From positions 32,022,833-32,086,832 of the forward strand of contig CM038466.1 in NCBI GenBank assembly GCA_021464415.1: a DNA stretch of 64,000 nt, given 5' to 3'. Made by a program: the position numbers and the translations under genes. The notes beneath the pieces were generated by a model. That model was not told where the DNA came from and searched no databases. It saw only the letters and a list, made by a program, of their open reading frames with translations. This DNA is from Lonicera japonica. Lineage: Eukaryota > Streptophyta > Magnoliopsida > Dipsacales > Caprifoliaceae. Of the stretch, positions 49,231-60,385 are shown one piece after another. The first letter of the stretch is position 1; each line of letters opens with the position of its first letter.

Positions 49231-49609
49231 TGGTGGACTGCGCGGTTGTGGACGGTGGCGGCGGCGCGGTTGGTTTGAAGGTCCGGCGGACGACGATATA
49301 CATCGCCCGCCGATGATCGGAAAGGTGTAAGGATCTTACATCCTCTGATACCATGATAAATTATACAACATTGAAATAGAGAAATTATATTAATGAGCAA
49401 GAAATCCACAAGGGGTTACATTGTTACAATCACTCCATCTTAACAATACAAGACTAACAAATATATAGTGATACAAAGGGAAAACAAATTATAAGACAAC
49501 CTAAAAACATGGAGAAAAATAAGGAGAGAAAAGGGGAGGAAAATAGGGAGAGGGGAACAAAGAGGAAAACATGGGAGGAGGAAAACATGGAGAATATTCT
49601 AACAAAAAT

Positions 49610-51304
49610 AACATGACCCCCTATTATGTTTGTTGGCTTGTGTTTTTATCGTGTTGAATTATCTTACCAGCCGAAAAAATGATCCAATTGCAAAATTGTT
49701 ACCCCTAATTTGCAGTCAAAAAATAGAAATGTTATAAACGCTTTTTACCAACATTTCCATAATTAAGTGCTATTATTTTAACTTTATTTACAAAAATGAT
49801 TTGAATAACTTTTTTGCCCTTTTATTTATGAAACATAAGTTAGATAAATGCGACGACGTACCATTTAAAATTTTGAAAAGTTACTTCAATTATATTCTTA
49901 GAATGTCATATTGTTTTTTATATTTTTTGTACCAAGTGTCACTAAATATCCGTAATTATAAGAAATGTTTTGTTCTTAATTACGACAGTTAAGCCTATTC
50001 CCGCTGTGATTATATGTGACCCTGGTACCTATATTTGTTATTACCAAAACAAAATATCTGTGTTTATGGAACTATTCTTTTTATGAAAATTTAATGAGTA
50101 GGGTAGAATTTCTTTTAATATCTGGATTAGTTTACTGGTTAAAGATGCCTACCTGAATTTGAAAGATCCTAAGCTCGAGTCTCCCTCGGGACGAGAAGGG
50201 TTCTTAGCTATTTATAGTAAAAGGAAGATATTTGCACCTTTCATTTGTCTAAAAAAGATTATTAGGAAATTGTGAGCTTTTTTGAACACTTTCTATTTTA
50301 TGATTACGCAGCAAATTAAAAATTGCTTCCACGGTTTCAAACCTACAACCTCTCATTTGTGAGAGGGTTACGCTTCCTATTAAGTTAGAAACTCATTTGT
50401 GCATGAACCCTCCCCGTTTAACGTCACTCAAGACGAACACGACCATCTTACCTTGGATCCATTCTTATGGCCCTTATTAGTGCAATAATTTGTTTCATTG
50501 AAACTTCATACTTTCAGTTTGTTCCTGTATGATAAAAAAATAAATTAGTTGACTTCAATTTTTGAATCAAGGTTAGAAACAATGAACTTTGGAACATAAA
50601 AAACTAAGTTATTTTTTATTTTTATTTTTTTTCTATTTTTGCACTGCAACTCCTATTACTATTAAATATAAATAACTGGATTACTTCGACAATGACATTG
50701 GTAAAATATAGGAAATAATTTCAACTACATTTCATATACTTTTGCTTCATTACAACAATATTCATTAATTCTTTGAACCTACAATAACATCTCTGCTTAA
50801 TAGAAATAGAGAAGAGAAAGAGATTCAAAAAAGCTTTGAAGCGTGATTTACAACAATTTAACGCAATGGTTGCGCTGGAGAAGCAAAAAGCGCTTTGACA
50901 ATAACATTTCTCAAATTTTAAGGTCATTTTTGTTTGTCTCCAAAATATAGTTTTCCCTTTAACCAAACACAAGTATGATTAAAAAGTTTCTTTTACAAAT
51001 CTATACTATTAGATCAACAAGGTACGTAGGGGGATTAATGCTAGAAACACGGTTGGTAAGACTCAGAACCTGAGATCTCCAAGTTTAAAACTCTTCACCA
51101 TGACAAAAGTACATTGTTAATAAAAGAAAAGAGCAAAAAAAAAATCTGTAAATGATTCTAAATATCATTTGGACATCAAAAATCAATTTTTTGTTATATA
51201 AATTCCAAATTTTATTCTAATTAACAAAGACTAAGAAATGCAGTCTCTCTTCAAATTGGGTCGCTATCATCCAAATTAATTTATCAATGGAACTTGGCAT
51301 TAAA
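49610..51304. other. Spacer between LTR element and prolidase gene
   Basis: AT-rich with no recognised gene. A segment at 50120-50250 (…tttactggttaaagatgcc…cctaagctcgagtctccc) has weak tRNA-like A- and B-box text and could be a SINE remnant. The frame at 50721-50972 (minus) is not supported by anything else. Confidence 0.35.
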
Positions 51305-51851
51305 CTAGCTCTCACCATTTTGAGGATGAATGGATTTCTTCTTGATTGGCCATGGTGCCCCAGCCATCACAGCTTCGATATCACGTACCTCACGCGGACA
51401 ATTCGTCATGTTAACACAACCATCTGAAGTAACACGCTGGATATATATAATATACAAAAAAAAAATAAAATAATATTAGATGCAAAATCAAAAGAACTCG
51501 CCACAAAGAAAGAAAAAGAAGCATGTTACATATAATACTTTGATTAACTATATTAACCAAATTATTATATGTTATCGGCCTAAATCTTTCAGCATTTAAG
51601 GGGCATAACTGCTGAAAAAAGAGAGCAGAAACAAAAAACTACATAAGACTATTCTACTCCCACACAATTCCTCTATTCTCTAATTCTCAAATGATAACTT
51701 CCTTAAAGTGAATCCTTAGACCCGTATTCCATTGCTATCATACCAAAAATTACAAAAAATACATAAATTAGTAATAGCAGTAGTAGTAGTAGTAGTAACA
51801 CAACTTATCACCATTTCATAACCAACTTGTGGGTCTTACATAACTGCATAA

Positions 51852-52058
51852 ACACTCCCTCTGTCTAAAATTAAGGGTCCACTCTCACATTTCTACTTTT
51901 TAAGAAAACACTATTCCAACTTATGAATGATCAATAATACAAATTATTTCTATTGTGAGATCTGGTATATTGATTATGTCCTGAAAAGGACGTGGGACTC
52001 TTAATTTGAGACATCCCCAGAAAGGAAGGTGAACTCTTAATTTGAAACAGAGGAAGTA
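51852..52058. mobile_element. Stowaway-type MITE in prolidase intron
   Basis: Ends ACACTCCCTCTGTCTAAAAT and AAACAGAGGAAGTA with the shared internal text 'gtgagatctggtatattgattatgtcc'. About 205 bp. Confidence 0.7.
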
Positions 52059-52627
52059 ACAAATAACAACTTACTGAATTCCTCTCTCCCTATATTCCAA
52101 CAATAGTTTACGTAATTTGAAATAGGTGGGTAATCGTAAATGCATTCGGATCTGAGATTGTGGTTGGAAGTGTAAAGTTGTAGAAAATGATGTTCAAGGA
52201 ATGCAAATGTTATCTATGTTTAGATGCAGAAAATAAAAGTTCGAAAAATGCTAAACTAACTAAACATTTGCCCAAAAAGTTGTACACAAGATGAGGTTCA
52301 TCTCATGATTGGATAAAGAGTGGTTCCCACATATATGTCATGGGGTCCATCTAGATTATTCCTCCAACCATGAAATGGCAAATGATTTTCTAAACATTTT
52401 TTGTGCACATTTATAACGAGTCGAGCATTACTCTAAAAGTTCATTAGAGTATGTACCACGTCACTCTCAATGCGGACTCCACCAAAACCTCTAAATTTGT
52501 TAATCTTCTCTTTGTTAAAAAACTTTGATGTCTTTGGACTTTCCATAGCCGGGACCAACAGAGCATCAATGAAGTAGCAACCAGGTTCCACTGTTATCAC
52601 CTGCAGTAAACTTCCAATTAACTATGT

Positions 52628-52710
52628 AATACTCCCTCAGTCAGTCTGTCGGCAAATTGGTACGTATGCTCCTAAAGGGTTCATTATATATTAACGGGGA
52701 GGGAGTGTTT
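52628..52710. mobile_element. Very short MITE with CTCCCT ends
   Basis: About 80 bp between TAATACTCCCTCAGTCAG and ACGGGGAGGGAGTGTT. Only the ends resemble Stowaway; the interior is mostly missing, suggesting internal deletion. Confidence 0.5.
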
Positions 52711-53149
52711 AAGTCAAAAGGATTACATAAGAAAAATTAGACATTGCTCCCCGTTTTTACATAATACTTTGAGATTCCCCTGCATAGAGGGGTTAACTCT
52801 AACTTAACATTAAAAATATGGGGGCGAAATCAAAACATCCCTATTTTAATTGGTGTTTAACAGCAAACGAACATCTTAAAATAGGAGGTAACGTATAATT
52901 TATAAATTTCTGAAGGGGGTATGCTTAACATTGTTGATATGGAAAAATGTCATAAAGACAAAATTTATTGTGCCAGCGTTTTTACTTGAAAAATGAAAAT
53001 AACAAAATGTTCAAAAATCAAAACTTAAAACTTAAAACAGAGCATGGCATTTAAATTAAGGCATGGAATCCACCAGAAAGTAAGCACGCAGTGCATAATT
53101 CTCGACTGGTGTGAAAGGAAGTTAACAAATCAACAATGCAACAAGTGTC

Positions 53150-53350
53150 CTTATTCACCCTTCCATCCTTAATTAAGAGTCCATGTTTACTAAAATGCAC
53201 TAGTTTCATCATAATCAATGGTTTTAAAGTAAAACTTTTTCCTATCACAAGTTTTCATACGTTTATTCTGTTTTGAAAAGGAAAAGACGACCTCTTAATA
53301 TGGGACGTGCCAAAAAGGAGTCTACTCTTAATTTCACACGGAGGGAGTAC
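53150..53350. mobile_element. Stowaway-type MITE in prolidase intron
   Basis: The right end CACACGGAGGGAGTAC is clear; the left end (ttattcacccttccatcc) is worn. It lies about 50 bp from the exon at 53400-53468. Confidence 0.6.
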
Positions 53351-54479
53351 GAAAATACCACTAATCATATAATAAGAATAGAAGAATGCTATTACAAACC
53401 ATTCCCTCGAGAAGTTCTCTACTCGTACGTAAAGACTTTAACCCGGGTTCTTTGGGTCTCTCTGCTCCCTAAACACAAGTCATTGCAACAGCAAGAATAA
53501 TGAACACCACATTATCATTAAAAAGAATACAAAAGGATCTACATATATATCACAATGACCTTTAAGTAGCCCCCAGGATCATGAGTATCGAGTCCTAAGA
53601 GGTGCCCCAGACCATGAGGAATGAAAACAGCACCTAATCGTTTTAACCATCATATCTTCAACATCACTAGAGAAAAAAACATATAATTAAACACTACATA
53701 TATAGATGTGGGGTCCGGTTCTAGTACGGACATTGGGGATGTCTTCGCTAAAGAGATGGTCAGTATACAGACTGTCCATACCTGATCTTTCCAGTATAGA
53801 TGTATATGTATATATGGATGAAACCATTTTATCAGCTAAGTTAGGACACAATTTGCGTACAATAGTATAGAAAAATACCCAAGAAGGAGACGCCCCTTCT
53901 TCAATGATTCCAGAACAGTTTTCTCTGCCAATCTGTGAAAGGAAGTTAGGCCAAAAAAATTAGAATCAAGATCCAGGAAGTGCATACCCAAGATTTTTTT
54001 GTTTTCCTCCCAGTTAAGAGTTTGCTAATATTAGTAATTTTTCTAATGAAGGCTTTATCCATCTAACAATCTAAGTTTTCCCAAAAACAAGACAAAATGT
54101 ACTCTTTTTTTGCAAGTGAAAACTTCTTCATGCTTTCCAAAGCTGCAAAAATCTAGTTGTATTACAGAATGTTTTTGTCGTCTTCAAAATGTAGTTATAT
54201 TTTAATTTCTTAATTCAGACCTAAGTATGTTCAATGCCAGTGTTAGGAATATAGGCCAAGACAGTGTCTAGGTGGGGGGCGCTGACTCCCCTAGGCCCTA
54301 AAATTGGACAATAATCGTACCTAGGTAGATTTAGGCGGCTGATTCAGGTGCTAGGGGAAATCTGCGTGTTTTTCCAGTTTGGCGGGTCTTATACATAATA
54401 TATATATATAATACTGTTATACTACCATATATAAAGCGTGAGGAGAGCTTTTGGTAGGTCTATGAAATTACGAATTATT

Positions 54480-54590
54480 CACGCTTTGGTAATTACAATA
54501 AAAGTAAAACTTAAACAGGGACTTGAACCCCGACCTTAAACCTAAAAACCATATGTTATTACCACATGACCAAATACAATTTGATGTGCT
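54480..54590 (-). repeat. Candidate tRNA-derived SINE (minus)
   Basis: Minus-strand text GTGGTAATAACATATGG followed about 25 bp later by GGGGTTCAAGTCCC, the spacing and wording of RNA polymerase III A and B boxes. It does not fold as a normal tRNA to my eye, so a SINE or tRNA relic is more likely. Confidence 0.4.
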
Positions 54591-54759
54591 TATTTTGTAT
54601 AAAAAATCATACATTATTAGGTATCATGCGTGTGCCACCGATTCTAGTGTATATAACTAGAACTCAACACATTCGATACGTATTGCATGCAGTATTATAC
54701 CTCGTAATTTGATAGTATGTGGATTTTTAAAAAGAAAAAAAAAATTATAAATATGTTAA

Positions 54760-54850
54760 TAATATATTTGGTCAAGTGGTTATAACACGTGTTATCCGTA
54801 CTTGAGGTCATGAGTTTGAATCTTGTTGCAAGTAGTGTTTATTTTTCTAA
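54760..54850 (+). repeat. Candidate tRNA-derived SINE (plus)
   Basis: Plus-strand text TGGTCAAGTGGTTATAACAC followed by GAGGTCATGAGTTTGAATCT resembles A and B boxes. It faces the candidate at 54480-54590. Confidence 0.4.
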
Positions 54851-55147
54851 TCAATGAAGGGTAATTCGGTAAGATACTCATTCAAATAGTGTCCCTTTGC
54901 TGGGCCTTACTGAAGAAGAGAAAAACAAATAAAACCTAGTCTAATAAACACTTCAATTGTAGAAACATCTAATTCTGAAAACACTTTCAGAGTAATGGAA
55001 ATGGGAAATTGCACATAAATAGTTGAAACATTTTTGGTAGCTAAGTCTTACTTGTGCATATCTACCCAGCTTACTCCAGGTTTCATTGCGGATATTACAG
55101 CATTGTGAGCATCGAGGACAGCCTGCAAAAAGGAGCAATATGTAAAA

Positions 55148-55303
55148 TTATACTTTGGTATGTCTTAAGAAAACAATAATTTCAACAACCTATTCAATGA
55201 TCAATGATATCTGATGCAACTTAAATTTCATTTTGAGATTTGGTACACTTATTATGTCCCAAAATGAAAAGTGAGACTAGCAAATTGAAACAGAGGGAGT
55301 AAA
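55148..55303. mobile_element. Truncated Stowaway-type MITE
   Basis: The right end GAAACAGAGGGAGTA and internal 'tgagatttggtacacttattatgtccc' match the other copies. The left terminus is missing or worn. Confidence 0.6.
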
Positions 55304-55756
55304 TAGGACATGAGACATTAAACTGAAATATGTAGGCTTATTCGTGAAAACAAGAGCAGGTTTTGAAACATTATATCTGCAGATACTAGTAGTTGAGTTC
55401 TCAAATACAAAAAGTAAACCAAATTAGGCAATATCCGATGTTAGAAGAATATCACTTACATTATATATAAGGCATTGATCATTCGTAAATTTTCCATTCA
55501 CCTGCACAAGCAGTCAAACAAATGTAAGGGTGGACGTACACAGTTTTTGGAAAAAGAAGAAGAAAACAACTGAGTCTAACCACAGAAGCGACAACAACAA
55601 GAAGAAAAAAAAAGGAGGAAATCCGACCCTGCAGCATGTGGCAACCGTTCAACTGCACCATCTAAATTTTCTCTTAATTTCTTGTAAAACTGATCGGCAT
55701 TGATACACTTGCACAAATAATTGGCACAAACATGTTTGAAATTATATATATATATT

Positions 55757-58115
55757 TTTTATCAGAAACAAAACGCTTTTATTAAAAACTAATTAAAGCG
55801 ACACAACATAGATTACATCTTTAGTGAACCAGTAGTCCACCAAAGCCCCTCAAGAAATATGAAAAGGCTACAAAATACCAAGCGTTGCAAAAAACCAAAC
55901 AACAATGAAAAGATGAAGCCATAAACAAGGCTACTACAGGATAGCTACGTTCCAATTCCCACATAAATCTGAGACTGATAAAGATCCGAACAGGTTCGAA
56001 GAGATGGCCCAAAATGATGCTAATTGTTTGATTTTAAACCAAACTTCACCGGCTTCGCAATATTTATCTTCAAATATTCTAGTGTTCCTTTCATGCCAAA
56101 TTCCCCAAGCTAATGCCAAGCAACAGCATCTCCATAACAATTTTGATTTCTTCTTATTTCCACTAAACTGCCAATCCAAGCCTAATAAATCATGCCATGA
56201 TCCAGGCAAGGCTCCAATAACTCCAAATTCCTCCCTCGCCTTACTCCACATATAACTGGAGAAACTGAAGTGAACTAACATATGATCGGTGCTCTCACCT
56301 CCCTTTTTGCAAAGAGTACACCAAGAAGGAGAAATGACCAGATTTGGCCTCTTTTTTTGGAGTAAGTAACAAGTATTAACTCTTTTCCAAGAGGCCAGCC
56401 AAGCAAAAACTTTCACCTTCAGAGGAATACCAACTTTCCAAATAAAATTATGAGGCACAAAGATAGGATCCAATGGCGAATTGGTGAGCAAGTGAAAGAA
56501 CGATTTGCAAGAGAATATACCCAACTTTTCCCCCATCCACAATCTATAGTCTCTTTCGAATCTAGAGACTTGAAAATTAGAAACCAAATCTAACAATTCC
56601 AAAAAGTCCCCAATTTCCCTATCATTTAAATTTCTACGAAATTCTAAGTCCCATGAGAAAGAATCAATAGAATTCCAACGAATGACTGATGCAATGACAC
56701 TATTTGTGTTCCAAGAAATTCTATATAACCGGGGAAAAAGAGAAGCAAGAGTAGAATCCCCAACCCATATATCTTCCCAATACCTAATGGAGTTACCCAT
56801 ACCCACTTTAAGTTGAATAAATGATTTAAATTTAACAATGCCACTAGAAATGGCTTTCCAAAGATTCCTATGAGTGCCATTAGTAAGCATGTTTGCATCC
56901 CACCCATTTTCATGAAGTCCATACTTACTTTTAATTATTGGGCACCACAATGAATTTTGTTCAATGGGAAATCTCCAAAGCCATTTCCCTAATAAAGCCT
57001 CATTTTTCTTAGCAATGTTACGGATGCCCAATCCCCCTTTATCCTTACTTTTAGACACCAAATTCCAATTCAATAAATGTCACAAGTTCCCTCCCCGAAT
57101 CCTTCCCAAAAAAAATATCTCATTAGTTTTTCAATAGTGTTACACACCGTAATTGGCATTTTGAAAAGAGAGAGATAATAAATTGGAATGCTTTCAAGGA
57201 CCGACTGAATCAAAGTTAACCTACCTCCCCTCGAAAGACATCTTTTTAACCAACCCTTTAATCTATTTGAAATTTTTTCAACTACCGGACCCCAAAACTC
57301 GACTCGACAAGGGTTGTCTCCAAGAGGCATCCCAAGATAGGACATTGGCCATGACCCCAATTCGCAACCCGCCGTTCTTGCCAACGACATCATATCTACT
57401 TCCTTCACATTGATACCTGCTAACACACTTTTGGATAAATTGATGTTAAGCCCCGAAACTAACCCAAATATATCCAAAATGTCAATCAAATTTTTAAGCT
57501 TTCTTTCATCTTTTGAGAGGAAGAAAATGGTATCATCGGCAAACTGTAGGTGTGAAAGTTTAACTCTATCCCTACCTATCTCGAAACCCTCAATAATTCC
57601 CACTTTCCTAGCTTTCACCACTAACCTATTAAGAACGTCTGCTATTAAGACAAAAATAAAAGATGAAAGCGGATCACCTTGCCTAATGCCCCTCAATGCG
57701 TTAAAAATACCCCTCGGTCTACCATTGACCATAACCGAAAAATTAGCAGAGGAAAGGCAGCCCTTAATCCATTTCCTCCATCTAAACCCAAAGCCCTTAT
57801 TATCAAGCACATGATTTATGAAATCCCATTCCACGTGATCGTATGCTTTTTAAAAACCTCCATCTAAACCCAAAGCCCTTCTTTCTTCTTGACCCGGTAC
57901 TCCTCTACACTTTCATTAGCAATCAGTACAAGATCAAGGATTTGACGTCCTTTGACAAATGCCCCTTGTGATAACCCTACCGTTTCACCTATTACCTCTC
58001 TCAATCTCAATGTCAAGACTTTAGCCAGGATTTTGTATAAACTTGTGACAAAGCTAATCGGTCTATAGTCTTTAAGTTTGAGAGAAGATAACTTCTTTGG
58101 GATTAGACAAATGTG
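55757..58115 (-). mobile_element. 5'-truncated L1-type LINE
   Basis: On the minus strand a reverse transcriptase (from about 58090: KLKDYRPISFVTSLYKILAK; then RGIRQGDPLSSFIF and the catalytic HLQFADDTIFFLS near 57540) is followed by the C-terminal zinc-binding region (zf-RVT, 55934-57073: WLASWKRVN, CTLCKKGGEST, WGIWHERNTRIFED). The 3' tail at 55757 is short (TGATAAAAAA). The endonuclease and ORF1 are missing. Frames break near 57070 and between 57834 and 57864, where a 24-bp block is duplicated. AT dinucleotide tracts flank both ends, so a target duplication cannot be read. It sits just upstream of the first prolidase exon found. Confidence 0.9.
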
Positions 58116-58425
58116 TATATATATATGGTCCATTGGAGCATAGCGGGTGTTGGTGTTGGTTAGGTTTTTTTCGTTTTTTTTTTTGTGGGTGGGTGGGGGG
58201 TGAGGTTGTGAGCGGAAGAAGCAGAGGCAAAAACAAAGGTAGCTTGGGGGGGCCATGGTCCACCCCAATTTTTTGATATCTCTCATGTGTATATGGTATA
58301 TTTATTAATAATGGCTTTAATTTTACATTATGGCCCCTCCTAATAAATTTTTATGAGTTCTTTATTCAAGATTTTGGTATTATATAAAATTTTACAAGTT
58401 TGGACTTGGTAATTTTTGTCATTTT
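58116..58425. other. Spacer with poly-pyrimidine and repeat text
   Basis: No gene. The text from about 58235 ('gggggggccatggtccaccccaa') to 58360 looks like a dispersed repeat often found near LINE copies, but I cannot classify it. Confidence 0.35.
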
Positions 58426-58760
58426 TTTTTTAATAAGTCCTCTATGCCCTAGCAAGGGCAGTAGAATAATAGCATAAATAAAGAGAAAGGTGGGAGATTA
58501 CAACAAGGCCATCTCCAAAGCCATAACTCAAAAAAACACAATGAAATGACCCAAATTCCAAGATGGACTAAAGGAAAAAACCAACAAGTCCATCAAGCAA
58601 TTAAAAAAGTAAATGCATAGAATAAACATGGGGCTAGAAGAGAGAGAATAACATCTAGAAAGACCAAATGAAGACCAAAAAGGAAGGCCAAACAAGTCGC
58701 CAACAAGACAAAAAAAAATGCAGAGCTGGACCAAATATTAGAGTCTAATTTTCTAGCATT
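58426..58760 (-). mobile_element. LINE 3' end, second copy
   Basis: The minus strand ends '…CCTTGCTAGGGCATAGAGGACTTATT' then poly(A) (plus-strand T run 58426-58436). It matches the 3' end of the plus-strand copy at 63400-63667, including the 'GATGGACTTGTTGGTTTTTT' stretch. 5'-truncated, noncoding here. Confidence 0.75.
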
Positions 58761-59164
58761 TGGAGATGACAACAACCAAAAAAAATAATGTGTATATATA
58801 CACCCCAATTCAATTGTAACTTGTTGAAATTGCTAGCATGATTTTAGACCATCTGATTTATTGGAAAATATGCTATATAAGGTTGTTTGGTAACAACGTT
58901 GAAAAGGAAAATAAAAATAGTTGATTTTTGTGAGAAGTTGGAAAAGAAGTTGAGACGGGGTGAGATGTCGTCTTACCTCGTGACTTTTTCCATGGAAAAA
59001 ACTTCTTTGGTGGTTGAGGAAGAAAAATTTTCCACAAAAAATAATGAAGGACGGAGGATATCTACACATAAAAATGAGCATGAAATGGAGAGCATCTCAT
59101 CACAAAACTTACTTTCCAACTCCTTACACAAATTAAGTGTTTTTTTTTTTAAATCAAATTTAAC
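58761..59164. other. Unassigned sequence
   Basis: An open stretch on the plus strand (58887-59240) has no similarity I recognise; the region right of about 59165 is pararetroviral (minus strand). Confidence 0.35.
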
Positions 59165-59266
59165 CCATTTTATACTCCTGCTCATCAGTATATTTTTCCA
59201 TGTCTTCATTTTCATTAAATTCTTCATCCAAATCTTCTAGATTAATGGAAGCGTTTTAGACGAAAC
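59165..59266 (-). pseudogene. Endogenous pararetrovirus B: fragment left of the hAT insertion
   Basis: The text 'tcttcatccaaatcttctag' and 'ttaatggaagcgttttagacg' repeats what is found at 61320-61385 and 62390-62445 inside the same viral locus. It continues across the hAT element at 60386, with GACGAAAC duplicated. Confidence 0.65.
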
Positions 59267-60385
59267 CAGTGTTTTAAATCGCGCGCAACGAGGCGCGCAA
59301 TAGCGCGCTATTGCGTTTTTTCGGAGTGAAACGCCATATAGCGCAGTCCCAGTTGCGATTTAACCAAATAGCGCACGCAATTTGATGACGTGTCACGCTA
59401 TTTGGCGCTATTCTACGCTATACGTACGCAATTTCACGCAATCTCGTTTTTTCTCACGCTATTCGGATAAGCAACTAAAAAAAAATAAAAAAAAATAAGG
59501 GTAAATTAAAACAAACCCTAGCTTCGTTGGATGTTTTCACTTTTCATCTTCTTTTCTTTTCTTCTATTCGTCTTCTCTCTTCTTCTCCTCTTCTTGCTCG
59601 ACTGTTTTAGGCGGAATGTCGAAATTAGGGCTTATTATTCTAGCGGTGGTAGTGGGTGGTAGTGGGGTGTAGTCGGTGGTAATCAGTGGTAGTGGGTGGT
59701 AGTCGGTGGTAGTCTTCTTCTCTCTCCCGTTCGTCGTCTCCTCTTCGCCCGTTCTTCTCAGGCCCCAGCCGACTAAAGTCTAAAGGTAAGATATTTCCTT
59801 TTTAACATACATCTGTCTCTTTTATATACTTTTTAGTTTTAGTTAACTTATTTTATATACTTTTTACCATTTTATAATTATTAATTTAATGCTTATTTAA
59901 GTTATTTATTTAGTTAATTTATTTAATACTCTATCTAAATAAATTAAAAAACAATTCATATTTAAATTAAAAAAAACATTGGTATTTAAATAAATAAAAA
60001 AAACAGTGATATTTAAATGAAAAAAAAACAGTGATATTTAAATTAAAAAAAATAGTGAATATTTAAATTAAAAAAAAAACAGTAAATATTTTCTTAATTC
60101 TTATATACTCTATAAATATTTAGAGAAGGTTTCTCTTTTTTATATTTTGGTTATTTGGATTTTTTATATTAAAAACAATTCATGTTACTTGGATTTTTTT
60201 TATTTTGGTTATTTGAAGCCTTTTAATGAATTTTTGTTAATGTTCTTAAGTATAATATTTATTTTTATTTTTTTATTCCTACGCTATTACTATCCAAATT
60301 GCCTACACTATTACGCAATTTGTGAGCGCTACGCAATTCCCGAACAAAAACGCAACGCGTTACGCTATCGCAATTTAAAACATTG
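59267..60385. mobile_element. Non-autonomous hAT element (1,119 bp)
   Basis: Ends CAGTGTTTTAAATCGCG and, in reverse complement, CAATGTTTTAAATTGCG: hAT-type terminal inverted repeats. It is flanked by the perfect 8-bp duplication GACGAAAC (59259-59266 and 60386-60393). GCGC/TGCG-rich subterminal motifs (59278-59470; 60285-60370) are typical transposase-binding repeats. The interior holds a GGTGGTAGT-type minisatellite (59640-59715) and an ATTTAAAT-rich tract, but no transposase. Confidence 0.92.

Larger units (their letters stand above)
48350..49604 (-). mobile_element. Young LTR retroelement carrying host gene sequence
   Basis: Two 251-bp LTRs (48350-48600 and 49354-49604) that look identical by eye, ends TGTTAG…TTATCA on the minus strand, flanked by AAAAT on both sides (48345-48349, 49605-49609). 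On the minus strand the Met-tRNA primer site TGGTATCAGAGG (49353-49342) follows the 5' LTR directly, and the polypurine tract CCCTTGAGTTTGAGGGGGGG precedes the 3' LTR. The 753-bp interior has no gag or pol; instead it is GC-rich and holds a peroxidase gene fragment plus a 24-bp tandem repeat. It must have used enzymes of another (probably Copia-type) element. Matching LTRs mean a recent insertion. Confidence 0.92.
51305..55501 (-). pseudogene. Xaa-Pro dipeptidase (prolidase, M24 family), 3' exons only
   Basis: Seven minus-strand exons with GT-AG borders: 55501-55460, 55122-55052, 53932-53879, 53666-53560, 53468-53400, 52600-52460 and 51436-51305 (TAG at 51305). They encode [50 protein letters not shown], a segment with [54 protein letters not shown]…GFGGVRIESD, and the C-terminus with CPREVRDIEAVMAG. 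Prolidases cleave X-Pro dipeptides with two metal ions; the His (PHGLGH) and both Glu ligands (VEPG, GGVRIE) are kept, but the exon with the two Asp ligands is not found. An extra A near 53641 shifts the frame in the fourth exon listed, and a LINE lies directly upstream, so I call it a truncated pseudogene. A sequencing error plus a very long intron is the alternative. Confidence 0.85.

Noticed and set aside
49169..49354. Pro/Thr-rich minus-strand frame in the LTR element as a separate gene
   Set aside because: It overlaps the better supported peroxidase-derived frame and is explained by GC-rich sequence read in another frame.
57183..57814. Plus-strand frames over the LINE
   Set aside because: Shadows of the minus-strand reverse transcriptase, which has the FADD and QGDPLS motifs.
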